Assembly: GCF_016907275.1 (NCBI RefSeq)
Contig: NZ_JAFBBP010000001.1
Location: 3,400,001-3,464,000 of the forward strand
Direction of reading: 5' to 3'
Length of the DNA stretch: 64,000 nucleotides
DNA from: Micromonospora luteifusca
GTDB taxonomy: Bacteria; Actinomycetota; Actinomycetes; Mycobacteriales; Micromonosporaceae
Below the pieces are notes generated by a model. The model was not told where the DNA came from and did not search any database. It worked only from the letters and a program-made list of their open reading frames with translations. A program made the translations under genes and the position numbers. Positions 52,054 to 60,805 of the stretch are shown one piece after another (the stretch's first letter is position 1; every line of letters begins with the position of its first letter).

Positions 52054-53235
52054 CTAGCCGGGTGGCGACGGCGGCTCGGGTGGGCGACCTCTCGCGCGGG
52101 CGGCGTCCGAGATGGCGATCCCGGCCAGGACCGCGGTGACGGCGAGGGCGGCCACGAGCGGCGGTAGGAGGAGCATCAACGGCGCCACGGCGGCCAACGC
52201 GAGCAACCCGATCGGTCGATCAAGGGACACCCGGCTGAAGACCACGTACTCGAAGCGGGAGCGCCCGACCAGGAACAGTGCGGGTCCGCCGAGGATGACC
52301 GCGACCCAGGCCGGTTCGGGATGCCCGAACGGATGGGCAATGACGAGTTCGGCGCCGACCGCGGCGACGACGACGCCGGCCACCATGACCAGGTGGGCGT
52401 AGAACGCCGACAGGCCGAGGCGGGCCGGATCGCGGGAGCCGGCGATGGCCGACGCCGACAACTCGCCGGAACGATAGATGTAGATGCGCCAGAGCAGCAC
52501 GGTGGTGGCGATCGACACCAGGAACGCCGCGGTCCGGTCGGGCGCGAAACCGCTGACGCCGAGGGTCGAGGCGGCGACCAGGATCAACTCGCCCAGCGCG
52601 ATGATGAAGAACTGTCGGTGGCGCTCCGCCAGGTGCTCGGCCGCGCTCGGCAACTCCGACGGCGGCGAGCGGCCCAGGCCCGGTGTCAGGTAGCGAAGCT
52701 TTCCCGCCAGGTAGTCGATGACCACCGCGAGCGCCCACAGTGCCTCCCGGGCGGTGCCGTGCACCAGTGCCCCCGCGATCCACGGCACGGCAGACACGCA
52801 GAACCAGATGACCACCCGTAGGGCGCCGCGCTGCAACTCGTGGCCCCGCAGGACGATGAGAAGGCCGATGCTGCGACCGACCTGAACGGCGACGTACGCG
52901 CCCGCGAAGACCAGGCCCTGCGCGCCGAACACCGCCGGTAGCGCGACAGCCATCACCAGACTGCCGACCAGAGTCGCGATGACCAGCAGTTGGATCGTCG
53001 GCCGCTGCGGGTCGAACCGGTCCGGGACCGTCGCCGTGCTGCACCAGACCCACCACACCGCCAGCAGCAGCACCAGCGTGTGGAAGGCGCCCCGCCAGGT
53101 GAGGTCCTGGCTGAGCACCCGCGAGAGCTGGGTGAGCACGTAGACGAACGCCAGGTCGAAGAAGAGCTCCAGGAAGGTGGCCCGTTGCGGATCTTCCGGC
53201 TTCCGCAGGAGCCTGCCCGCCCTGCTCGTCGTCAT
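52054..53235 (-). CDS. second LtrA membrane protein
   Basis: 393 residues from the ATG at 53235. About ten membrane helices with the same key blocks as the 48621 protein: QRATFLELFFDLAFVYVLTQLS near the start and RHRQFFIIALGEL in the middle. A duplicated pair 2.3 kb apart, on opposite strands, with MarR-GNAT and the HEAT-like gene between. Function unknown. Confidence 0.92.
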   Translation of the reverse strand: MTTSRAGRLLRKPEDPQRATFLELFFDLAFVYVLTQLSRVLSQDLTWRGAFHTLVLLLAVWWVWCSTATVPDRFDPQRPTIQLLVIATLVGSLVMAVALPAVFGAQGLVFAGAYVAVQVGRSIGLLIVLRGHELQRGALRVVIWFCVSAVPWIAGALVHGTAREALWALAVVIDYLAGKLRYLTPGLGRSPPSELPSAAEHLAERHRQFFIIALGELILVAASTLGVSGFAPDRTAAFLVSIATTVLLWRIYIYRSGELSASAIAGSRDPARLGLSAFYAHLVMVAGVVVAAVGAELVIAHPFGHPEPAWVAVILGGPALFLVGRSRFEYVVFSRVSLDRPIGLLALAAVAPLMLLLPPLVAALAVTAVLAGIAISDAARARGRPPEPPSPPG

Positions 53236-53374
53236 CGGCTCGCCCGCCCTGTGGCCTTCCGCTCGCGTTGAGGCATTCGTACCATTCGTACCACGCCGCA
53301 GTGCTGCTGAACCCGGTCTGCGGCCGCACCGGCCTCGCACGCTCGGCCTGTAGCTCAGGCCCTTCCTCGCGGTG

Positions 53375-54277
53375 CTATTCGACCGAGTTGAGGTGATGCG
53401 CGGTGTCGGCGAACGAACGGATGAGCTCCGTCTCGTGACCGGTGCGCCAGATCAGACCCCACCGGCCCGGCGGAGCATCGCGGATCGGCACATAGGCGAT
53501 GTCTGGTCGCGCGTAGTAGCGGGCGGCCTGAGCGTGCACGGGCGAGACTGCCTCGCCCGTGCTGAGGATCGGGATCATCTCCTGAAAATTGGAGACGGAC
53601 GGACCGATGCGGATCAGACGTCCGCTGGGCGTGCGGAGGGGGACCAGGATTTCCCGCCAGTAGTCGGGCCGGGCGCCACCCATCACCGTCTCGTCCGCCA
53701 GATCCTCGTAGGAGACGGAATCATGGCTGGCCAGGCGGTGGGTTGTCCCAACTGCCAGCACGATGGGTTCGGTGTAGATGACCGGGCCGACGGTGAGGTC
53801 CGGCTCCCGGACGGGGAGCCAGACGATCTGCATGTCGATCTCCCCGGCGCGCAGTTGCGCGAAGGGGTCACCGAAGTCGACATGTCGTAGCTGCACCTCG
53901 CACGTGGGGTGGTCGTGCGCGAACGCGTCGAACAACCGGCGGAAGTCGTGCAGATTGACGGCGATGGAGCCGATCCTGAGCACGCCGGTCTTGCCGCGGG
54001 CTGCGAGCCTGGCCCGATCCATGCCCTCGTACAGGCCCCGGTACATGGGCTCGATGTCGTCGAAGAGTTGTTGACCGATCGGTGTCAGTGTCACATTCCG
54101 GTTGTTGCGCTCGAACAGGGCGCCGCCGACCCGACGTTCCTGCTTCTTGATCGCCTGGCTGACCCGGGCCTGGGTCACGTGCAGCCGCTCAGCAGTGCGG
54201 GTGAAGTGCAGTTCCTCCGCCAGGACGAGAAAGATCTCGATGTCCCGAAGCTCCACGATTTTTTCCGATCCGTGCAT
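53375..54277 (-). CDS. LysR-type regulator
   Basis: 300 residues from the ATG at 54277; a GTG seven codons in is an alternative. The N-terminal helix-turn-helix (LRDIEIFLVLAEELHFTRTAERLHVTQARVSQAIKKQERRVGGALFER) is followed by a substrate-binding domain of the LysR type. It is divergent from the RibD-like reductase gene with a 117-bp gap, so it probably controls that gene and the linked GNAT. The inducer is not known. Confidence 0.93.
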   Translation of the reverse strand: MHGSEKIVELRDIEIFLVLAEELHFTRTAERLHVTQARVSQAIKKQERRVGGALFERNNRNVTLTPIGQQLFDDIEPMYRGLYEGMDRARLAARGKTGVLRIGSIAVNLHDFRRLFDAFAHDHPTCEVQLRHVDFGDPFAQLRAGEIDMQIVWLPVREPDLTVGPVIYTEPIVLAVGTTHRLASHDSVSYEDLADETVMGGARPDYWREILVPLRTPSGRLIRIGPSVSNFQEMIPILSTGEAVSPVHAQAARYYARPDIAYVPIRDAPPGRWGLIWRTGHETELIRSFADTAHHLNSVE

Positions 54278-54394
54278 TAGCGAAGGGTTATGGCACATTA
54301 CCAGGCGTGATCTTGTTGCCCGGCACGTCGGCGCGCACGCTGATGGGCGTCGGAGCGAGAGACAGCAACCGGCGCCGCAAGCAAGGAGATGTCC

Positions 54395-55006
54395 GTGCGC
54401 AAGCTCGTGTACTACATCGCCGTCACCCTGGACGGCTTCATCGCCGCTCCCGACGGCGCTGACCCCACCGGCCCCGGCGGGTTCTGGCCCATCCCGGACG
54501 ACTACCTGCACCACCTCGTCGCCGAGTATCCGGAGACCCTGCCCGGCCCGGCCCGGCAGGCGTTCGGCATCACCGACGAGGGCAGCCGGTTCGACACCGT
54601 CCTGGAAGGGCGCAACTCCTACGAGGTGGGTCTGCGGGCCGGCGTGACCGACGCCTACCCACACCTGCGCCACCTGGTGTTCTCGCGCACGCTGGGTCGG
54701 AGCCCGGACCCGGCCGTCGAGGTCATGTCCACGGACCCGATCGCCACGGTGCGTGAGCTCAAGCGGCACGACGGCAGGGACATCTGGGTGATCGGCGGCG
54801 GCACTCTGGCTGGTGCCCTCTACCCCGAGATCGATCAGCTGGTCGTCAAGCTCGCACCGTTGACCATCGGCGCCGGCATTCCGCTGTTCGGTCGCGACGC
54901 CGTCTTCGCCCCACGCACCTGGCGCCTGATCGACCACACAGTCCTGGACAGTGGCGCGCTCTTCCTGACCTACACCCGCACCACGAAAGAAAACGAGCCC
55001 ACATGA
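54395..55006 (+). CDS. dihydrofolate reductase-like (RibD C-terminal) protein
   Basis: 203 residues from a GTG at 54395; GGAG lies 5 bp before it, whereas the ATG at 54389 would have its site too close. DHFR/RibD-C fold: KLVYYIAVTLDGFIAAPDG start, then VIGGGTLAGALYP for NADPH binding. Members of the YwjB/YyaP type are reductases of uncertain substrate. It overlaps the following GNAT gene by 4 bp (ATGA). Confidence 0.92.
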   Translation: MRKLVYYIAVTLDGFIAAPDGADPTGPGGFWPIPDDYLHHLVAEYPETLPGPARQAFGITDEGSRFDTVLEGRNSYEVGLRAGVTDAYPHLRHLVFSRTLGRSPDPAVEVMSTDPIATVRELKRHDGRDIWVIGGGTLAGALYPEIDQLVVKLAPLTIGAGIPLFGRDAVFAPRTWRLIDHTVLDSGALFLTYTRTTKENEPT

Positions 55007-55956
55007 ACAGCAGCATTTCCCCCGACGGCGTCACGATCCGCCCCATCACCGGCGCGGACGAGATCGACCTGTTCAACCGCCTGCCGTACACGATCAACCA
55101 CGAACTCGCCGACGACCTGGTCGCTCAGCGCCGCCGACCGGAGTGGATGTGGGTGGCCCTGGATGGCGACCGTGTGCTGGCCAGGGTCGCCTGGTGGGGC
55201 CGCGGCGGCGACAGCACTCCGCTGCTACTGGACATCCTCGACATCGAAGACGGCGCCGAGGACCTGACCGAGGTGGCGCAGGCACTGTACGAGACGGCCG
55301 CGAAGCAGGTCCTGCCGTCCGGCACCACCCCACCCGAGTACGGTCGCTTCCTCCCGGCGGACTGGCGCGAGGACCCGGACACGTACCGGGCGGTGCGACG
55401 GAGGATGGGCGTCCTCGAGAACACCGGCGCACACCTGACGGTCGAACGGCTGCGCCTGGAATGGCGTCCCGGAGCCGACGTGCCCGCGCCCGACCAGCGC
55501 CTGGCCTTCCGCCCGGCCCTCGACACCGACGAGTTGGTAGCGCTGATGACCCGCACCCTGGACGGGACCCTGGACGCGCACAGCCGTGCCGACCTGGCAG
55601 AAATGTCTCCGCACGAGGCCGCCGTCAAGCACTACGAGCAGGAGTTCGCCACGTTCTCCAGCCCTCGTCAGTGGTGGCGCATCGGCACCTTGGGCGAAAA
55701 CGGCGAGCCGGTCGGGTTCGTCGTCCCGGCGCGCAACACCTACCACCCGGTGATCGCCTATCTCGGCGTCGTGCCGGAACACCGGGGCCACGGCTATGTC
55801 GATGGTCTCCTCGCTGAAGGCACCCGGATCCTGGCCGCCGAGGACGTCCCACGCATCCGCGCCGCCACCGACCTGGGCAACGTCCCCATGGCAAACGCCT
55901 TCGCCCGCGCTGGCTATGTCAACTTCGAACGTGCCATCAACATGGCCTGGCAGTGA
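55003..55956 (+). CDS. GNAT-family N-acetyltransferase (two-domain)
   Basis: 317 residues, translationally coupled to the RibD-like gene. Two GNAT-like halves are visible: residues ~10-150 (weak acetyl-CoA loop) and ~165-317 with a clear loop (LGVVPEHRGHGYVDGLLAEGTRILA) and DLGNVPMANAFARAGY. Length and layout match mycothiol-synthase-like double GNATs but no key residues prove that; substrate unknown. Could have a role in antibiotic or metabolite modification under the LysR gene. Confidence 0.87.
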   Translation: MNSSISPDGVTIRPITGADEIDLFNRLPYTINHELADDLVAQRRRPEWMWVALDGDRVLARVAWWGRGGDSTPLLLDILDIEDGAEDLTEVAQALYETAAKQVLPSGTTPPEYGRFLPADWREDPDTYRAVRRRMGVLENTGAHLTVERLRLEWRPGADVPAPDQRLAFRPALDTDELVALMTRTLDGTLDAHSRADLAEMSPHEAAVKHYEQEFATFSSPRQWWRIGTLGENGEPVGFVVPARNTYHPVIAYLGVVPEHRGHGYVDGLLAEGTRILAAEDVPRIRAATDLGNVPMANAFARAGYVNFERAINMAWQ

Positions 55957-56107
55957 GCCACGCGCGCCGGCCCGAAGTTCAGGTCACCGGGCACTCCCGC
56001 CCGGTCTGACCGTCGATCTGACGGCCGGTCGCGCTGGGCTCTCCGCGAGTGCCACCACCGCGGATAATCCTGCGCGACGACTTGGGCGTGGCCCTACGCT
56101 CCCCACC

Positions 56108-56665
56108 ATGTTCTCTCCAGTACAGATCACCTCCGGTGGTCTAGAGATTCGCGAGTTCGGGCCGCAGGATGCGTTCCAGGTGGCGGCATTCGTGACGAGC
56201 AGGGATCTGACGGCGCTGCCGCCGGGCCCCCCTCAGTCCGTCGCCGAGGTGGACGGGTGGCTGGCCGAGACGGTGCGCCGGCGGCTGGACGGCGTGGGTG
56301 TGCTCCTGGCCATGGTGGCGAAGGTCAGCGGCGAGATCGTCGGCAGCATCGGGTTGCGTGACACCGACTGGAAGGCCGGACGCAGCGAAGTCGGCTACGG
56401 GGTGCTGGCCAGCCAGCGCGGTCGAGGTCATGCGACCGAGGCGGCCCGCGCGGTCGGCCGATGGGCGCTCACCGACGGCGGGATGCGGCGAATCCAGTTG
56501 CACGCCCGCGTTGACAACGTCGCTTCCCTGCGGGTCGCCGAGAAAGCCGGATACCAGCGGGAAGGCACCCTGCGGATGGCCGAATGGGATGGCGAAAAGG
56601 ACCATGACCTGGCCGTCTTCTCGATGATCGCGGCAGATCTCGGGTTCGCCGAAGCCGGTCGCTGA
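56108..56665 (+). CDS. GNAT acetyltransferase (RimJ/RimL type)
   Basis: 185 residues from the ATG at 56108. RimJ-like layout: EIREFGPQDAFQVAAFV near the start, GSIGLRDTDWKAGRSEVGYGVLASQRGRGHATEAARAVGRWA (acetyl-CoA loop) and RVDNVASLRVAEKAGYQREG at the end. Such enzymes acetylate protein N-termini or small molecules; the substrate is unknown. No obvious ribosome site, so it may be leaderless or start elsewhere. Confidence 0.9.
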   Translation: MFSPVQITSGGLEIREFGPQDAFQVAAFVTSRDLTALPPGPPQSVAEVDGWLAETVRRRLDGVGVLLAMVAKVSGEIVGSIGLRDTDWKAGRSEVGYGVLASQRGRGHATEAARAVGRWALTDGGMRRIQLHARVDNVASLRVAEKAGYQREGTLRMAEWDGEKDHDLAVFSMIAADLGFAEAGR

Positions 56666-56876
56666 CCCGACGCTCCCGTCTCCGGTCGGGTGGAACGCTG
56701 CTGTACATCGCTCTCACCGGTGCGCCAGGTCGGCCCTCATCGGGTTGGCAGGGGACGTCATCGCGGCCTGTCATGTCGTACGGTGTGTGCGCCGTGGCTG
56801 TCGGTTGCTGGACGGCCGGCGGCGCGGGTTGGGCGCGCGATCAGGCAGGGCGTGTCCGGCGACGGGGGAGGATGAC

Positions 56877-57317
56877 ATGACCCAGATGCCGATGGGCGAC
56901 TACGGCGCGGCGACCGAACGATTCGTGGCTTCCTGGACGGCGGGTGTCTCGGAACGGGCGGCACAGGCGCAGGCGCTCTCCGAACGAGTGGCGGACATGT
57001 CCGCCACCGCCGATGGTGCCGATGGTGCGGTCCGGGTCACGGTGGCCGCGTCCGGCGTGCTGACCGACCTGCGCCTCGATGACCGGGTGCTGCGGTGGCG
57101 GCCGGCTGAAATCGCCGCCGAGGTGCTGACCGTGATGCGGCGCGCACAGGGACGGCTTGCCGCCCAGGTGGCCGAGGCTGCGGCCGAGACTGTCGGGTCC
57201 GACTCCGAAACCGCCCGGGCGGTCGTCTCCAGCTACGAACGCCGCTTCCCGGAGCAGCCCGAGGACGACAGGGACGACTCGGGGCCCGAGGCGGGAGGGC
57301 GCAGTGACCGCCGCTAA
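56877..57317 (+). CDS. YbaB/EbfC-like protein at the head of the toxin operon
   Basis: 146 residues from the ATG at 56877 behind GGGGGAGG. The middle part matches the YbaB fold: VRVTVAASGVLTDLRLDDRVLRWRPAEIAAEVLTVMRRAQGRLAAQVAE. The tail is acidic and low complexity. YbaB-type proteins associate with nucleic acids; in actinobacteria related genes recur in front of EspC- and WXG-like genes, as here. It overlaps the next gene by 14 bp, so co-translation is certain. Confidence 0.85.
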   Translation: MTQMPMGDYGAATERFVASWTAGVSERAAQAQALSERVADMSATADGADGAVRVTVAASGVLTDLRLDDRVLRWRPAEIAAEVLTVMRRAQGRLAAQVAEAAAETVGSDSETARAVVSSYERRFPEQPEDDRDDSGPEAGGRSDRR

Positions 57318-57624
57318 GGGCTTCGAGGTCACCAGTTCTGCACTGGTGCAGCACGCCCGCTCGGTGGACCGGATCGCCGGGGAGATGGAGCACGCCCACG
57401 CCGCGGCGGAGCATGTGGTGATGGGCTCCGACGCGTACGGGAAACTGCCTGTCTGCCAGATGATCCCGCTGTTTTTGAATCTGCTGCAGGATCGGGCCGT
57501 GGCCGCGCTGGCCGCCGCCGAGGAGTCCCTGCGCAGCGCCGTGGGCGGGCTGGAGTCCAACGCCCGTGCCTACGACGAGGCCGACTGCGGCATCTCCGCC
57601 GGCTTCAGCGGAATGTACCGGTGA
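57304..57624 (+). CDS. EspC-like type VII secretion-associated protein
   Basis: 106 residues from a GTG at 57304 behind GGAGGG. Two-helix profile: FEVTSSALVQHARSVDRIAGEMEHAHAAAEHVVMGSDAYGK, then a second helix with VAALAAAEESLRSAVGGLESNARAYDEAD. This matches EspC-type ESX-associated proteins, partners of secreted effectors rather than classic WXG100. Its TGA overlaps the toxin gene start by 4 bp. It probably escorts the ADP-ribosyltransferase. Confidence 0.8.
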   Translation: MTAAKGFEVTSSALVQHARSVDRIAGEMEHAHAAAEHVVMGSDAYGKLPVCQMIPLFLNLLQDRAVAALAAAEESLRSAVGGLESNARAYDEADCGISAGFSGMYR

Positions 57625-59384
57625 GCGCTGACGCCGCCATCCCGCTGGTCGCGGCACGAGAGGACACCACCGGCTGGTACACCGGCATCGGCGTGGCCGA
57701 GGGCATCGCCGGCCTGCGTACCGGCATCGAGTCGGGCTCCTGGGTGGACGCCACGATCGGCGGTGTCGGCGCGTCGATGGAGGCATTGGCATTCTGCACC
57801 GACCCCCTCGGGTCGCTCGTCTCGTGGGGCGTGGCGTGGCTGATCGAGCACGTGGAGCCTCTCTCCGACGCGCTCGACTGGTTGGCCGGTGACCCGGACC
57901 AGATCACCGCTTACGCGCAGACCTGGCACAACGTCGCCCGTCACGTCGGCACGCAGGCAACGGCCTTCGGCGCCGCGGTGGGCAGCGACCTCGCCGACTG
58001 GGCGGGTGCGGCGTCGGACGCCTATCGGGCGTACGCGTCGCGGCACGAGGGCAGCCTGAACGACATCGCGTCGGCCGCCGACCTGATCGGCATGCTGGTC
58101 GAGGGTGCTGGCCTGCTGGTGGCACTGGTCCGCGAGCTGGTCCGGGACCTGATCGCCGACTTCGTCTCGGTGCTCGCGGTCCGGCTCTGGGAATGGCTTG
58201 CCGAAGCCGGCCTCACCCTGGGCCTCGCCACCCCGTGGGTTGCCGCGCAGGTGTCCGCTCTGGTCGCGAAGTGGGTCGCGAAGGTGGCCAAGGTCCTCAC
58301 CGCTCTCGCGTCCAGCGTCAACCGGCTCCGTCCAATCCTCTCCCGCCTCGGCGAAATCGTCGAAACGTTGGAGGCGGTGCTGAAGAGCCTGCGGCGTTCC
58401 CCGGGCGGGGGCTCCACATCCCCGGACCTGCCGACCACCGGCCCCAGGGTCGACGGGCCGTCGACGACGGGGGCCGGCAATGGGCCCGGCGGCGCGACGG
58501 CGGCACCGCCCTGGGCGGTGGACAGCCCGCCCGGTGGCGGACCGACTGGTGCTTCCCCGGGCGGGGCCTCCCCGGACGGGACCTCGCCGGGAGGGACGTC
58601 GCCGGGCGGAGCTTCCCCGGGCGGCGCTTCCCCGGGAGGGGCCTCCCCGGACGGGGCCTCCCCAGACGGGACCGACCCGGACGGCTCAGCTCCGGACGGG
58701 ACCGACCCGGACGGGACCGACCCGGACGGCTCAGCTCCGGACGGGACCGACCCGGACCTCGACCCGGCAGACGGGCCGGTACGGCCGGCCGATCAGCCGG
58801 ACCCTAAGACGTTCGCCAGCAACCCCGACGGTGCCGCTTGGGGAAAGGAAACCTGGGCGCAGGCGCACGCCGACCTGACCCCCGACCAGACCGACGCGCT
58901 CAGGTGGTACACCGGTGAGAAGCCTCCCGGGGCAGATCCGTGGCCGCCGGACTACAAGGACATCAACGGTGCGCTGCGTGGACACTCGCCGACCAGCCCG
59001 GAGCTGTCCGAGGTCATCACCCGGATCGACGAGTCGATGAACCTCCGACCGGTGCCGGAGAACGTGATGGTCACCCGGGAAACCGGCCTGAACGCCTTCA
59101 ACTGCGATCCCGCCGACCTGGTCGGCAGCACCCAGCATGAGCCGGCGTACCTGTCGACGGCACTCGGCCCGGACCCCGACTTCGCCCCGCACAAGCCGGT
59201 CGTCCTGCACCTGGAAGTGCCCGCCGGCACCCCCGCCATGTACGTTGACGGCGTCTCCGACTTCCCCGCCGAACGGGAGTTGTTGCTCGGTCGGGGGCAG
59301 ACGTACGTCATCGACTCCGCCGACTACGACGCCGCCGGCCGCCTGCACGTCCGTGGCCGCATCGTCCCCGGCCCGAGTAACTGA
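57621..59384 (+). CDS. type VII-style ADP-ribosyltransferase toxin
   Basis: 587 residues. The N-terminal ~270 residues are helical, with WTW/WAGAASDAYRAYA-type motifs as in long ESX substrates. About 270-395 is a Gly/Asp/Pro-rich repetitive linker (ASPGG / DPDGT units). The C-terminal ~190 residues are an exoenzyme-type ART domain: WYTG near 432, then Arg486 (VMVTRETG), Ser512 (YLSTAL) and the ARTT loop E551-R-E553 (FPAERELLL), the R-S-ExE set of arginine-specific toxins. It should transfer ADP-ribose from NAD+ to a target protein in rival or host cells. No secretion genes are in the window, so the exporter would be elsewhere. Confidence 0.88.
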   Translation: MSADAAIPLVAAREDTTGWYTGIGVAEGIAGLRTGIESGSWVDATIGGVGASMEALAFCTDPLGSLVSWGVAWLIEHVEPLSDALDWLAGDPDQITAYAQTWHNVARHVGTQATAFGAAVGSDLADWAGAASDAYRAYASRHEGSLNDIASAADLIGMLVEGAGLLVALVRELVRDLIADFVSVLAVRLWEWLAEAGLTLGLATPWVAAQVSALVAKWVAKVAKVLTALASSVNRLRPILSRLGEIVETLEAVLKSLRRSPGGGSTSPDLPTTGPRVDGPSTTGAGNGPGGATAAPPWAVDSPPGGGPTGASPGGASPDGTSPGGTSPGGASPGGASPGGASPDGASPDGTDPDGSAPDGTDPDGTDPDGSAPDGTDPDLDPADGPVRPADQPDPKTFASNPDGAAWGKETWAQAHADLTPDQTDALRWYTGEKPPGADPWPPDYKDINGALRGHSPTSPELSEVITRIDESMNLRPVPENVMVTRETGLNAFNCDPADLVGSTQHEPAYLSTALGPDPDFAPHKPVVLHLEVPAGTPAMYVDGVSDFPAERELLLGRGQTYVIDSADYDAAGRLHVRGRIVPGPSN

Positions 59385-59392
59385 GAGGTGCC

Positions 59393-59788
59393 ATGATCCG
59401 CGGCCCCATGTCGGAGGATCCGGAGTTCCAGACCGTCTCCATGCCCGACAACTACCCGGGCACCACGGCGTCGCCGGTGCGGATTCTGCCGGTGCAGCTC
59501 GGCGGACGGACCATCGGTTACCTGTGGGCAGCCGTGACCGACGATGCGGCCGGCTTCGTGGAACGCCCCGATGCCGGCCACGTTGGGCTCAACGCGCGCA
59601 TCGGCTGGGTGCAGCGCATTCGCTGGGCGAAGGCCAACCAGGTGCCCCCGCTGCAGGTGCTGCGGCAATGGGCCGGCAAGCCGGAGCACGCGAAGGCCGG
59701 GTTTGTGCCGGACGTGGCGGCGCAGGAAGCGCCGAGCCTCGCGGCACTGCAGGCCTACGCCCAGCAGCCCGAGGCGCAGCAGCCGTAA
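59393..59788 (+). CDS. putative immunity protein of the ADP-ribosyltransferase
   Basis: 131 residues starting 8 bp after the toxin stop behind GAGAGGTG. No signal peptide; a beta-rich first half (PVRILPVQLGGRTIGYLWAAVTDDAAGFV) and an Ala/Gln-rich helical tail. Position and size fit an immunity factor that blocks the toxin in the producing cell. It is not recognised as a named family, so the role is inference from order. Confidence 0.6.
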   Translation: MIRGPMSEDPEFQTVSMPDNYPGTTASPVRILPVQLGGRTIGYLWAAVTDDAAGFVERPDAGHVGLNARIGWVQRIRWAKANQVPPLQVLRQWAGKPEHAKAGFVPDVAAQEAPSLAALQAYAQQPEAQQP

Positions 59789-59872
59789 CGGGCACGGTCT
59801 ACTCGGCCAACTCGACCACGAACGCGCCGCCCGTCGCGGATCTGCGGCGGGCGGCGCGGGTGGTGCGTGACG

Positions 59873-60799
59873 TCAGGAAATGACCACGTCGCTGTAGTAG
59901 TAGTGCAGAATCGCCTGGTAGGTCTTGCCCGCGTTCGCTTGGTCACGCGAGCCGTACTGCGACATCCAGTTTCCGTCCACCCAACCGCCGCACGCGGTGG
60001 TGGTCGCACAGTAGTGCGCCCGCAGGATGTTGCCGCTCCGGGTCATCCGGGTCGACCAGGTGCGGTCCACCGCGGCTGACGTCGAGGCCACCGCGGACGA
60101 CGGCCGGTACACCTGGTCGTTGGTGTTGTCAGCGACGTCGTAGCACTGCCCGGAGGGCGTCTTCCGGGTCGAGTGCAGCGCCCAGTACCAGCCGTAGCTC
60201 TTGACGGCCATCGCGCCGGCGTCCAGCGAAGCGGCCGGCCAACTCGTCACCCATTCGTTCGGGAGGACGTTCTTGACGTAGGTCTTGAAGTCAACCCGGT
60301 CGACTCGCCCGAGACTGACCCGGTAGACGAGGATGGTGGTCGGCAGCTTGCTGTTGGTGCCGTCGGTGCTGCAGCCCGTCACCCCGCCCGTCAGCAGCTC
60401 GTGCGATGCGTTGTTGTTCTTCAGCGTGGCGTTGAGGTTGCCCTTCGCCCCGGCAGCGAAGTCCTGGCTCGCACCGGCGAAGTTGCTGTTGAAGTAGACC
60501 CGCACCGTCTTGGAGGTGCGGTTCCACACCGACGCGGCGTTGTTCTTCACGCAGACGCCCTTGCCGCTGCCCGCGCCCTTGAACTCGTAGCACGACGGCT
60601 GGGTCGTGCCGTAGTCGTCCTGGGAGTCGGTGAAGTCGGAGACCGAGCCGGCCTGGTTGCTGTTGTAGTAGTAGCAGAACTCGCCGCTGTCGCAGACCCC
60701 GTCCCGGGCCGCCGCCTGCGCTGGCGAGGCGACGGTCAGGATGGAGGTGGTCATGGCGAGGACGGTGCCGACGACGGCGAGGCCCTTGCGAAGATTCAT
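59873..60799 (-). CDS. secreted I36-SpoIID protein
   Basis: 308 residues. Signal peptide (about 1-30, ending AQAAA), peptidase inhibitor I36-type domain (about 33-75; CDSGEFCYYYNSN) with cysteines, then a SpoIID/LytB-like domain (about 160-300; NVLPNEWVTSWPAASLDAGAMAVKSYGWYWA). SpoIID-type proteins are lytic transglycosylases or their partners that open the glycan strand. The N-terminal ~135 residues are about 85% identical to the M23 neighbour's. It lies 6 bp after the M23 gene's stop on the same strand, so both are probably one transcript. Confidence 0.85.
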   Translation of the reverse strand: MNLRKGLAVVGTVLAMTTSILTVASPAQAAARDGVCDSGEFCYYYNSNQAGSVSDFTDSQDDYGTTQPSCYEFKGAGSGKGVCVKNNAASVWNRTSKTVRVYFNSNFAGASQDFAAGAKGNLNATLKNNNASHELLTGGVTGCSTDGTNSKLPTTILVYRVSLGRVDRVDFKTYVKNVLPNEWVTSWPAASLDAGAMAVKSYGWYWALHSTRKTPSGQCYDVADNTNDQVYRPSSAVASTSAAVDRTWSTRMTRSGNILRAHYCATTTACGGWVDGNWMSQYGSRDQANAGKTYQAILHYYYSDVVIS

Positions 60800-60805
60800 G
60801 GCGTC

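Noticed and set aside
57621-58440. N-terminal half of the toxin as a classic WXG100 protein
   Set aside because: Too long (~270 residues) and no canonical WXG at the expected helix turn; better described as an ESX-like helical domain.
58561-58760. Tandem DNA repeat as a possible CRISPR-like array
   Set aside because: Units are in frame and encode the toxin's five-residue linker; no spacers of constant size, no cas genes.
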